64,000 nt of DNA, taken from assembly GCF_900489465.1 (NCBI RefSeq), contig NZ_UEFQ01000013.1, positions 806,001 to 870,000 on the forward strand, read 5' to 3'. The number at the start of each line of letters is the position of its first letter. Position 1 is the stretch's first letter. The translations under genes were made by a program, and so were the position numbers. Shown here piece by piece: positions 44,568 through 53,196 of this stretch. Source of the DNA: Aequorivita sp. CIP111184 (GTDB taxonomy: Bacteria; Bacteroidota; Bacteroidia; Flavobacteriales; Flavobacteriaceae). The notes beneath the pieces were generated by a model. It was not told where the DNA came from, made no database searches, and worked only from the letters and a program-made list of their open reading frames with translations.

Positions 44568-47500
44568 ATGGCATCAAACAAGAAATACTGGAAAAGTGTT
44601 GAAGAGCTGAACGAAGACAGCCCAATAGTGAAGGCACTACAGGACAATGAGTTTGTAACCGAAATACCAACGGACGAATTTCTTGGCAATAAGTCGGCGT
44701 TGGAGTCTTCTTCAACCACGCGTCGTGATTTCTTAAAATATGTGGGCTTTACTACAGCTGCTGCAACTTTGGCAGCATGTGAAGGACCAGTAGTGAAATC
44801 AATTCCATATGTGGTTCAACCGGACGAGATAGTTCCTGGAATTGCAAACTATTACGCCTCAACAATGGCTGATGGTTTTGATTTTGCTAATATTTTGGTG
44901 AAAACACGTGAAGGCCGTCCGATTAAAATTGAAAGAAACGATTTAGCAGTGAATGGCGGAAGTGTAAATGCAAGAGTGCATGCTTCAGTTCTATCATTGT
45001 ATGATAAAAATAGATTGACCGGCCCAATGGTGGACGGTGCTGAAGTTAGCTGGCCAGAGTTTGATACTGCCGTTGCGCAGAAGATGAATGAAATGGTTGG
45101 GAAAGATGTTGTTTTGCTTACGCAAACCTTCGCAAGCCCATCTACTTCAAAATTGATTTCTGAATTTACTTCAAAATATCCTAACATCCGCCACGTTGTT
45201 TATGACACCGTTTCTTGTTCAGGAGCTTTAGATGCTTTTCAGAATAAATACGGAACTCGCGCTTTACCAGATTACGATTTTTCAAAAGCTGAAGTAATTG
45301 TTTCTGTGGGTGCAGATTTCTTGGGAGATTGGCAAGGTGGAAGCTATAGCAAAGGATACGCGCAAGGACGTGTTCCTAAAAACGGAAAGATGTCTCGCCA
45401 CATTCAATTTGAGGCTAACCTTACTTTAACAGGAGCAAAAGCTGATAAACGTGTTCGTGCAACCCCTTCACAACAATTAGAGATTTTAAAAGCTTTGACG
45501 GGCGGAAGTGCTTCAGGCTTACCAGAAAATATTGCTGATGCTGTAAACAAAGCAAAAGCACAACTACAAAAAACAGGAGGCAAAGCGTTATTGATAACTA
45601 GTTTGCCAGATTTAGCTTCCCAAACCATGGCTTTAAATTTTAATGCAGGCAGTGAAGCTATTGATGTTAATAAGCCATTACTTACAAGACAAGGTAGCAA
45701 TACTGAAGTAATGAACGTTATTAATGGTGTTGTTTCAGGAAGTGTTAAAGGTCTAATCACAGTAGGTGTAGACCCTGTGTATTCCTTCCCTAATAGTAAA
45801 GAATTTACAGAGGGCTACAAAAAACTTGAAATGACTCTTGCATTTGCAATGAAGCAAGATGCAACTGCGTCCCTTGCAAAAATGGTTGCTGCAACACCTC
45901 ATTACCTAGAATCTTGGGGCGATGCACAAATAAAGAAAGGTACTTATAGCCTTGCGCAACCAACTATCCGTCCTTTATTTAATACGCGTCAATTTCAAGA
46001 CAGTATTTTGCAATGGACAGGCAATTCAAAAAAATATTATGATTATATAAAAGAGAACTGGACTACTTCCATGTTGGCAGGTGGTTCTTGGAACCAAGCC
46101 CTTCACGATGGTTTTATTGCCAGCGATGTTGAAATGGTAATGGAGGAAGTAAACTCTGCTGCCGAAGGAACTGGGATGATGGAAGAAAGTACTTCCAATG
46201 GAGCACTTTCAGCATTTATGCAAGAAGGTGGTTATGATCTTACTTTATATACTTCAACAGGTTTAGGAGATGGTCAACAAGCCAACAACCCTTGGTTACA
46301 AGAATTTCCAGATCCAATAACCAGAGCTTCTTGGGATAACTACCTTACAGTTTCGGCAGCAGATGCTGAAGCATTAGATCTTGAGAATACACATGTTTCC
46401 AACGGAGCTTTAAATGGAAGCTATGTAAATGTGAAAATGGGGAATGTGGTAGTTGAAAATATACCTGTAATAATCCAACCAGGACAGGCAAAAGGTTCTG
46501 TTGGTTTAGCTTTGGGTTATGGAAATACTGCTGTTGGCATTCAAAAAGAAATGCAGACGGGTGTAAATGCGTACCCACTTTATCAAAACTTCTCTAACAT
46601 TCAAAAAGTTTCTATTGAAAAAGCTAGTGGAATGCACGAATTTGCTTGTGTGCAGTTGCAAAGCACAATGGCGGGTCGAAGCGATGATATTATAAAGGAA
46701 ACTACGCTTGAAATTTTCAATACTAAAGATAAAGAATATTGGAATTCTGTTCCGGTGACAGATTATGACCATAATGAAATTTCAGTTCGTGATAAAAAGG
46801 CAGATATTTGGAGCCCGTTTGACGAAACTGTAGGACCTCACTTTAATCTTTCCATAGACTTAAATGCTTGTACTGGTTGTGGCGCTTGTGTAATAGCTTG
46901 TCACGCTGAAAACAACGTTCCTGTAGTTGGTAAAGAGGAAGTTAGAAAATTTAGAGATATGCACTGGCTGCGTATTGATAGATACTATTCTGCTGGCGAA
47001 TCTTTCAAAGAAGAAATTGAAACTCTTGAAAACCTTCCTGCTTTTGATAGTTATAAAGTAGTAGAAGTTCCAGCTTATGAAAATCCAGAGGTTGCATTTC
47101 AACCTGTAATGTGTCAGCACTGTAATCACGCACCTTGTGAGACTGTTTGTCCGGTTGCTGCTACCTCACACGGGCGTCAAGGTCAAAACCAAATGGCTTA
47201 TAACCGTTGTGTGGGTACTCGTTACTGCGCAAACAACTGTCCTTATAAAGTACGTCGTTTCAACTGGTTTTTATACAATGAAAATGATGAGTTTGATTAC
47301 AACATGAATAATGACCTAGGTAGAATGGTACTGAATCCAGATGTTGTAGTTCGTTCTCGAGGGGTTATGGAAAAATGTTCCATGTGTATCCAATTGACCC
47401 AAAAAACCATCCTTGATGCCAAGAGAGATGGAAGAGCAATTAAAGATGGTGAATTCCATACTGCTTGTTCTAGCGCTTGTGAAACTGGAGCGATGGTATT

Positions 47501-47636
47501 TGGAGATGTTAATGATAAAGAATCTGAAGTAGCGAAAATGAAGGAAGATAAACGTATGTATCACCTTTTGGAAAATGTAGGTACCAAACCTAATGTGTTT
47601 TACCACGCGATGATAAAGAATACAACGGAAGTATAA
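44568..47636 (+). CDS. actB: Alternative complex III molybdopterin-like/iron-sulfur subunit ActB
   Basis: Protein of 1022 residues. A twin-arginine signal sits unusually deep (TRRDFLKYVGF, Arg52-Arg53) and is followed by a lipobox ATLAAC (Cys71). The middle (about 75-740) is a molybdopterin-oxidoreductase-like domain that in this family lacks the cofactor. The end (about 755-1000) is a ferredoxin-like domain with four Cys clusters: CTGCGACVIAC, CQHCNHAPCETVC, CVGTRYCANNC and CSMC with CSSAC. It transfers electrons from quinol to the haems of ActA. Confidence 0.93.
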   Translation: MASNKKYWKSVEELNEDSPIVKALQDNEFVTEIPTDEFLGNKSALESSSTTRRDFLKYVGFTTAAATLAACEGPVVKSIPYVVQPDEIVPGIANYYASTMADGFDFANILVKTREGRPIKIERNDLAVNGGSVNARVHASVLSLYDKNRLTGPMVDGAEVSWPEFDTAVAQKMNEMVGKDVVLLTQTFASPSTSKLISEFTSKYPNIRHVVYDTVSCSGALDAFQNKYGTRALPDYDFSKAEVIVSVGADFLGDWQGGSYSKGYAQGRVPKNGKMSRHIQFEANLTLTGAKADKRVRATPSQQLEILKALTGGSASGLPENIADAVNKAKAQLQKTGGKALLITSLPDLASQTMALNFNAGSEAIDVNKPLLTRQGSNTEVMNVINGVVSGSVKGLITVGVDPVYSFPNSKEFTEGYKKLEMTLAFAMKQDATASLAKMVAATPHYLESWGDAQIKKGTYSLAQPTIRPLFNTRQFQDSILQWTGNSKKYYDYIKENWTTSMLAGGSWNQALHDGFIASDVEMVMEEVNSAAEGTGMMEESTSNGALSAFMQEGGYDLTLYTSTGLGDGQQANNPWLQEFPDPITRASWDNYLTVSAADAEALDLENTHVSNGALNGSYVNVKMGNVVVENIPVIIQPGQAKGSVGLALGYGNTAVGIQKEMQTGVNAYPLYQNFSNIQKVSIEKASGMHEFACVQLQSTMAGRSDDIIKETTLEIFNTKDKEYWNSVPVTDYDHNEISVRDKKADIWSPFDETVGPHFNLSIDLNACTGCGACVIACHAENNVPVVGKEEVRKFRDMHWLRIDRYYSAGESFKEEIETLENLPAFDSYKVVEVPAYENPEVAFQPVMCQHCNHAPCETVCPVAATSHGRQGQNQMAYNRCVGTRYCANNCPYKVRRFNWFLYNENDEFDYNMNNDLGRMVLNPDVVVRSRGVMEKCSMCIQLTQKTILDAKRDGRAIKDGEFHTACSSACETGAMVFGDVNDKESEVAKMKEDKRMYHLLENVGTKPNVFYHAMIKNTTEV

Positions 47637-47673
47637 AAATTTTAGTCAAGAACCAATTATTTAAGAATTAAAT

Positions 47674-49473
47674 ATGTCGTCACACTACGAAGCACCTATA
47701 AGAGAGCCGTTAGTTCTGGGAGAAAAGTCCTATCATGACATCAGTGTAGATGTAGGAGCTCCAGTTTTAGGAAAGGCCAATAAATCTTGGTGGATTGTTT
47801 TTACCATTGCCCTTGTCGCATTTTTGTGGGGATTGGGTTGTATCATTTATACAGTCTCAACCGGAATCGGGGTTTGGGGATTGAACAAAACCATTGGATG
47901 GGCTTGGGATATCACAAACTTTGTATGGTGGGTAGGTATTGGACACGCCGGAACACTTATTTCTGCGGTATTATTACTTTTCCGTCAGAAATGGAGAATG
48001 GCCGTTAACCGTTCTGCGGAAGCGATGACTATTTTCGCTGTAGTACAAGCAGGATTGTTTCCTATTATCCACATGGGACGTCCTTGGTTGGCATATTGGG
48101 TACTTCCAATTCCAAACCAGTTCGGATCGCTTTGGGTAAACTTCAACTCACCGCTACTTTGGGATGTGTTCGCAATTTCAACATACCTTTCTGTATCGCT
48201 GGTTTTCTGGTGGACAGGATTGCTACCTGATTTTGCTATGATTCGCGACAGAACAACAAGTCCATTTCAGAAAAAAATGTACGGAATCCTTAGTTTTGGA
48301 TGGAGCGGTCGTGTGAAAGACTGGCAACGTTTTGAAGAAGTTTCACTTGTTTTGGCAGGTTTGGCTACGCCTTTGGTACTTTCTGTACACACAATTGTAT
48401 CCTTTGACTTTGCTACTTCGGTAGTTCCGGGATGGCACAGTACCATTTTCCCTCCTTACTTTGTGGCGGGTGCAATCTTTTCTGGATTTGCAATGGTGCA
48501 AACGCTACTTATTATTATGCGTAAAGTATCAAACCTTGAAGCTTATATAACCGTGCTTCATATTGAATATATGAATAAGGTAATATTGCTGACTGGAGGT
48601 ATTGTAACAGTTGCATATCTTACTGAATATTTCATTGGTTGGTACTCTGGTGTACCATATGAAAACTATACATACCTTTCTTTTGGTGCGGCAACCGGAC
48701 CATACTGGTGGGCGTTTTGGGCCTTGATTATCTGTAACCTTATTGTCCCCCTTTCTCTTTGGGTTAAATCCTTAAGAAGAAATATTATGTGGACTTTCTT
48801 TGTTGCACTTATAATTAACATCGGGATGTGGTTTGAGCGTTTTGATATAATTGTAGTGGATTTAAGTAAAGACAGATTGACTTCTTCTTGGACCATGTTC
48901 CAGCCTACATTTGTAGATATCGGAACGTTTATGGGAACTATTGGATTCTTCTTTGTGCTTTTTCTTCTTTATGCTCGTACATTCCCAGTAATTGCGCAGG
49001 CAGAAGTAAAAACAATTTTGAAATCTTCTGGAGAATCTTTTAAAAGATTGCGTGCTCAACACGGTGATGACCATAGTCACCTACAAACTGTAGAGGAGTA
49101 TCCAGCAGATGCTGGCCCTTCAGCTAATGTGGAAGGAAAGCATTTTGATAGCGCTTTTGATGAGACGAATGAAGATGTAGAAAATAATGATATTAATTTT
49201 GAAGCTAATCGAGGTAAAATAGACAACCTGCTTTCCAGTGTTGGTACATTCGATCCTGCCCTTCAAAAACAAGACAATTTGAAAAAAATTAATGGAGTTG
49301 GACCGGTTATGGAACAAAAACTTCACCAATTGGGAATTTTCACTTTTGAACAGGTGAGTAGAATGACCGATCGCGAATATGATTTATTAGACGAGATAAT
49401 TAGTGATTTCCCAGGAAGAGCTAAACGCGACGATTGGGCAGGACAGGCACTAATGCTAAAAAACAACAACTAG
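47674..49473 (+). CDS. actC: Alternative complex III membrane subunit ActC (NrfD-like) with C-terminal helix-hairpin-helix extension
   Basis: Protein of 599 residues. Residues about 35-460 form an NrfD/PsrC-type ten-helix quinol-binding membrane subunit (for example WWVGIGHAGTLISAVLLLFR, MGRPWLAYWVLPIPNQFGSL). A hydrophilic tail follows, acidic at about 470-530, then a compact domain (LKKINGVGPVMEQKLHQLGI, about 535-599) of the helix-hairpin-helix type seen in DNA-binding and some respiratory proteins. Plain ActC proteins end near residue 470, so the tail is an addition. It follows actB by 37 bases. Confidence 0.9.
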   Translation: MSSHYEAPIREPLVLGEKSYHDISVDVGAPVLGKANKSWWIVFTIALVAFLWGLGCIIYTVSTGIGVWGLNKTIGWAWDITNFVWWVGIGHAGTLISAVLLLFRQKWRMAVNRSAEAMTIFAVVQAGLFPIIHMGRPWLAYWVLPIPNQFGSLWVNFNSPLLWDVFAISTYLSVSLVFWWTGLLPDFAMIRDRTTSPFQKKMYGILSFGWSGRVKDWQRFEEVSLVLAGLATPLVLSVHTIVSFDFATSVVPGWHSTIFPPYFVAGAIFSGFAMVQTLLIIMRKVSNLEAYITVLHIEYMNKVILLTGGIVTVAYLTEYFIGWYSGVPYENYTYLSFGAATGPYWWAFWALIICNLIVPLSLWVKSLRRNIMWTFFVALIINIGMWFERFDIIVVDLSKDRLTSSWTMFQPTFVDIGTFMGTIGFFFVLFLLYARTFPVIAQAEVKTILKSSGESFKRLRAQHGDDHSHLQTVEEYPADAGPSANVEGKHFDSAFDETNEDVENNDINFEANRGKIDNLLSSVGTFDPALQKQDNLKKINGVGPVMEQKLHQLGIFTFEQVSRMTDREYDLLDEIISDFPGRAKRDDWAGQALMLKNNN

Positions 49474-49475
49474 TT

Positions 49476-50012
49476 ATGGCTTCAAAAAAGATACACGCTA
49501 TTTATACAGATGATGACCTGTTGTTGCAGGCCGTTAAGCAGACCCGTGAAGCAAATTATCATATATCTGAAGTTTTCACGCCTTTCCCAGTACATGGTTT
49601 GGACCATGCTGTGGGATTAGCGCCAACACGTATTGCCATCACTTCATTCATCTATGGATTAATAGGTTTAAGTGTTGCCGTGTTGATGATGAATTATATG
49701 ATGATTCAAGATTGGCCTCAAAATATTGGGGGTAAGCCAAGTTTCACATACTATCAAAATATGCCGGCATTCATTCCTATCATGTTTGAGCTTACCGTAT
49801 TTTTTGCAGCTCACTTGATGGTTGTAACATTTTATATGAGAAGTAAGATTTGGCCTTTTAAAAAAGCTGAAAATCCTGATGTTCGTACAACAGATGACCA
49901 TTTTTTAGTGGAAATAGATGTAGAGAACCACGATGTTGAAAAGCTTACTAAATTTTTATATGATACGGGCGCATCGGAGATTAGTTTAATTGAAAACGAG
50001 CAAGACCATTAA
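49476..50012 (+). CDS. actD: Alternative complex III subunit ActD (DUF3341)
   Basis: Protein of 178 residues with a soluble N-terminal part (KIHAIYTDDDLLLQAVKQTR, ISEVFTPFPVHGLDHAVGL) and two membrane helices (about 48-68 and 92-112), the standard DUF3341 plan. The soluble N-terminus caps the complex in known structures. ATG 49476 sits two bases after actC; the longer frame from 49434 runs into the actC end and is not preferred. Confidence 0.92.
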   Translation: MASKKIHAIYTDDDLLLQAVKQTREANYHISEVFTPFPVHGLDHAVGLAPTRIAITSFIYGLIGLSVAVLMMNYMMIQDWPQNIGGKPSFTYYQNMPAFIPIMFELTVFFAAHLMVVTFYMRSKIWPFKKAENPDVRTTDDHFLVEIDVENHDVEKLTKFLYDTGASEISLIENEQDH

Positions 50013-50013
50013 T

Positions 50014-50676
50014 ATGAAGACACTTATAAACATAGGAATTGCCATTATTGCATCTGCAACCTTGGTTTCTTGTTTTAACGATAAAAAACCGAACTATCAG
50101 TATTTTCCAAACATGTATGCCCCAGTAGGCTATGAAACTTATGGAGAGTATGGTGTATTCCCAAATCAACAGGAAGCAATGACTCCGCCTGAGCATACCG
50201 TGCCACGTGGATTTACACCTTATGATTATGAAAATACTACTCAAGGATTGGAACTTGCGAAAGCAGAGTTAAAAAATCCTTACGAAGTAACTGAAAAAAA
50301 TTTAGCGGTAGGTAATCAATTATATACTATATATTGTGCCGTATGTCATGGAGACAAAGGTGATGGGAAAGGAATATTGGCAACACGCGAAAAGTTTTTG
50401 GGGATTCCTAGTTATGCAGATCCAGGACGTAATATTGTGCCAGGAGGTATATATCATGTAGAAAACTATGGACTAAATGCAATGGGCTCGTATGCTTCAC
50501 AAACCAATGAAAAGGAAAGATGGCAAATTGCTATGCATGTAATGGATCTTAAAGCAGCACTTAACGGAGAACCAAGTTTTTTGGAAACTAACCAAGCTGG
50601 CGCAAAAACAGATACTACAAAAGTTGAAATGGAGCCCGCAGGAGGTAATACTGCTTCAGAATTGGAACCTAAATAA
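50014..50676 (+). CDS. actE: Alternative complex III monohaem cytochrome c subunit ActE, lipoprotein
   Basis: Protein of 220 residues with a lipoprotein signal (ASATLVSC) and one haem motif, CAVCHGDKGDGKG, about residue 105; a distal Met lies in AMGSYASQ or MHVMDL. It shuttles electrons between ActA and the oxidase or a soluble carrier. ATG 50014 is used since it gives a proper signal; an upstream ATG at 49990 adds a polar stretch that overlaps actD. Confidence 0.9.
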   Translation: MKTLINIGIAIIASATLVSCFNDKKPNYQYFPNMYAPVGYETYGEYGVFPNQQEAMTPPEHTVPRGFTPYDYENTTQGLELAKAELKNPYEVTEKNLAVGNQLYTIYCAVCHGDKGDGKGILATREKFLGIPSYADPGRNIVPGGIYHVENYGLNAMGSYASQTNEKERWQIAMHVMDLKAALNGEPSFLETNQAGAKTDTTKVEMEPAGGNTASELEPK

Positions 50677-50702
50677 AGATTTAAAAGAGAATAGCTAAAG
50701 AT

Positions 50703-52079
50703 ATGTACACGCTACCAAGAAATTTAAAACTGTTTTCTATTGTTCTTATAGTCCTAGGGCTTGCAGGAATAATCTTCGGGTTTTTAACCACACCGAAAAC
50801 TATAGACGATGTAAAAGAGATAATGGCCGAACAAGAAGGTCATCACGGCGAAGAACATGCTGTTGTAACCCACGGTGAAGAGAATACTGCAAATTTTGTG
50901 GATGAAGCTCGTGGACAAGAAGGATATTCTGATGCAGCCATGGAGCATGCAACAGATTTAAAACCTGAAGGTCATGGAGTAGCTTCTCACGAAGAACATG
51001 TACTGCACCAATTACAAACACGACCTTGGTCCGCAACCTTTGTTGCTGCATTTTTCTTTATGATGATTGCTTTGGGGGCTTTGGTTTTTTACGCTATTCA
51101 ATATGCTTCGTCTGCAGGATGGTCTCCAGTTCTTTATAGAATTATAGAAGGTATTACCTCCTATTTGTTGCCCGGCTCTGTAATAGTATTTTTAATAGTA
51201 GTTTTTGCTGGAACACATTTTTATCCTTGGCAAAATCACGAATTGGTGGCTGATGATAAAATTCTTCAGGGTAAAGCTGGCTATTTAAATTTTCCATTCT
51301 TTTTAATACGAGCTGTTATCTATATTCTGGGTTGGAACTTGTACCGCTATTTTTCAAGAAAAAACTCATTGGCACAAGCAGAAGCAAATAATTATGAACC
51401 TCACAGAAAAAACTTTAAGGCGTCTGTGTTCTTCTTGATTTTCTTCCTTCTTACTGAAGCTACTATGTCTTGGGATTGGTTTATGTCCATGACGCCGCAC
51501 TGGTACAGCACACTATTTGCTTGGTATATTTTTGCAAGTATGTTTGTTTCAGCAATTACCGTAATTGCTCTCGTTACCATTCACTTAAAGAACATGGGGC
51601 TGGTACCTTTTGTGAGTGATAAGCACTTGCACGATTTGGCAAAATTTATGTTTGCTTTCAGTATTTTCTGGACCTATTTATGGTTCGGTCAATTTATGTT
51701 AATTTGGTACGCAAACATTCCAGAAGAAGTAACATATTTTATCATTAGAATACAAGAATATAAAGTGTTGTTTTTCGGAATGCTTATCCTTAATTTTGTA
51801 ATGCCAATTTTAGTGTTGATGAATAGCGACTATAAGAGAATTCCTTGGTTCGTTGTTATAGCAGCCGTATTTATTTTGGTAGGACACTATATAGACATTT
51901 TCCTTTTGGTAATGCCATCAACGGTGGGTCACAATTGGAGTTTTGGAATTCCGGAAATAGCAGCGTTTTTGTTCTTTATGGGATTGTTTATTTTTATTGT
52001 TGGAACAGGACTCGGCAAAGTTTCTTTAAGGCCGAAAAATGATCCGTATATTAAAGAAAGTGAAAACTACCATTTTTAA
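50703..52079 (+). CDS. actF: Alternative complex III membrane subunit ActF (NrfD-like)
   Basis: Protein of 458 residues: one N-terminal helix (about 10-28), a His/Glu-rich periplasmic or cytoplasmic loop (about 40-110) and nine or so further helices, the second quinone-type membrane subunit of the complex. Motifs: FLLTEATMSWDWFMSMTPHWYS region (about 243-264) and FWTYLWFGQFMLIWYANIPE region (about 322-341). It lies 26 bases after actE and 28 before coxB. Confidence 0.9.
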   Translation: MYTLPRNLKLFSIVLIVLGLAGIIFGFLTTPKTIDDVKEIMAEQEGHHGEEHAVVTHGEENTANFVDEARGQEGYSDAAMEHATDLKPEGHGVASHEEHVLHQLQTRPWSATFVAAFFFMMIALGALVFYAIQYASSAGWSPVLYRIIEGITSYLLPGSVIVFLIVVFAGTHFYPWQNHELVADDKILQGKAGYLNFPFFLIRAVIYILGWNLYRYFSRKNSLAQAEANNYEPHRKNFKASVFFLIFFLLTEATMSWDWFMSMTPHWYSTLFAWYIFASMFVSAITVIALVTIHLKNMGLVPFVSDKHLHDLAKFMFAFSIFWTYLWFGQFMLIWYANIPEEVTYFIIRIQEYKVLFFGMLILNFVMPILVLMNSDYKRIPWFVVIAAVFILVGHYIDIFLLVMPSTVGHNWSFGIPEIAAFLFFMGLFIFIVGTGLGKVSLRPKNDPYIKESENYHF

Positions 52080-52107
52080 TCATTTAGTTTAAAGAAGATA
52101 TTATAAG

Positions 52108-53169
52108 ATGACCGCATTTTTAGTTATACTAGTAATCATCCTTTTTGGAATTTCTGTTTGGCAAATGAACAGAATATTCCAACTGGCAAAGGTTAAGCCA
52201 TCAACACATTCTGAAATAGCATCAGATAAGGACAATAACATGAACGGTTATTTGATGATGGGCTTTCTCGCCTTTATGTATATTTTAACGATTGTTACTT
52301 TCTGGCTTTGGGGAGATGTTCTTTTACCCGAATCAGGATCAGAGCATGGAGCCAGAATAGATAATCTGATGTTAATTTCGATGATTGTTATTTTCTTCGT
52401 CGGAATTCTTACGCAGTGGTTGTTGCACTATTTTGCCTTTGTTTACAGAGGAAATAAAACCAAAAGAGCAACTTTCTATGCAGATAATGATAAGTTGGAA
52501 TTTATTTGGACTATTATTCCTGTAATTGTTCTGGCAGGGCTTATTATTTATGGCCTTTTTACTTGGACAGATATTATGAACGTTGATAAGGACGATGACC
52601 CTCTGGTTGTTGAACTTTATGCACAGCAGTTTAACTGGAAGGCACGCTACGGCGGAAACGACAATACACTCGGGGAAGCGAATGTTCGTTTAATTGAAGG
52701 TATTAACCAATTAGGAGTTGACCCTGCAGATCCGAACGGACAGGATGACAAAGTAGTTACTGAATTACATTTGCCTGTAGGTAGAAAGGTTTTATTCAAA
52801 ATGCGCTCACAAGATGTTCTTCACTCAGCATTTATGCCACACTTTAGAGCACAGATGAATTGTGTTCCAGGAATGATTACTCAATTTGCTTTTACCCCCA
52901 CAATAACTACTGTAGAAATGAGGCAAAATGATAAAGTAGTTGAAAAAGTGGCGCGAATAAATAAAATTAGAACCGATAAAAATATTGCACTTACTGCCGC
53001 GGGTCAAGAAACTTTAGACCCGTATGAGTTTGATTACTTGCTTCTGTGTAACAAAATTTGTGGAGTTAGTCACTATAACATGCAGATGAAGATTATAGTA
53101 GAATCAGAAGAAGATTATAAAGCCTGGTTGGCAGAACAGCCCACCTTGGCAGAACAACTTAGCAAATAA
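52108..53169 (+). CDS. coxB: Cytochrome c oxidase subunit II
   Basis: Protein of 353 residues with an N-terminal helix, two further membrane helices (about 50-70 and 90-112, then 134-155), and a CuA domain. CuA ligands are His in VLHSAFMPHFR, then CNKICGVSHYNM with Cys-x3-Cys, His and Met. It has no CxxCH, so the oxidase is of aa3 and not caa3 type. Electrons must therefore arrive from the haems of ActA or ActE, fitting a complex III-oxidase supercomplex. Confidence 0.93.
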   Translation: MTAFLVILVIILFGISVWQMNRIFQLAKVKPSTHSEIASDKDNNMNGYLMMGFLAFMYILTIVTFWLWGDVLLPESGSEHGARIDNLMLISMIVIFFVGILTQWLLHYFAFVYRGNKTKRATFYADNDKLEFIWTIIPVIVLAGLIIYGLFTWTDIMNVDKDDDPLVVELYAQQFNWKARYGGNDNTLGEANVRLIEGINQLGVDPADPNGQDDKVVTELHLPVGRKVLFKMRSQDVLHSAFMPHFRAQMNCVPGMITQFAFTPTITTVEMRQNDKVVEKVARINKIRTDKNIALTAAGQETLDPYEFDYLLLCNKICGVSHYNMQMKIIVESEEDYKAWLAEQPTLAEQLSK

Positions 53170-53196
53170 AATAAATAAAATTTAGCTTAAAAAGAT

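Noticed and set aside
52108-53169. coxB as a caa3-type subunit with a haem c domain
   Set aside because: No CxxCH motif anywhere in the protein; only CuA ligands are visible.
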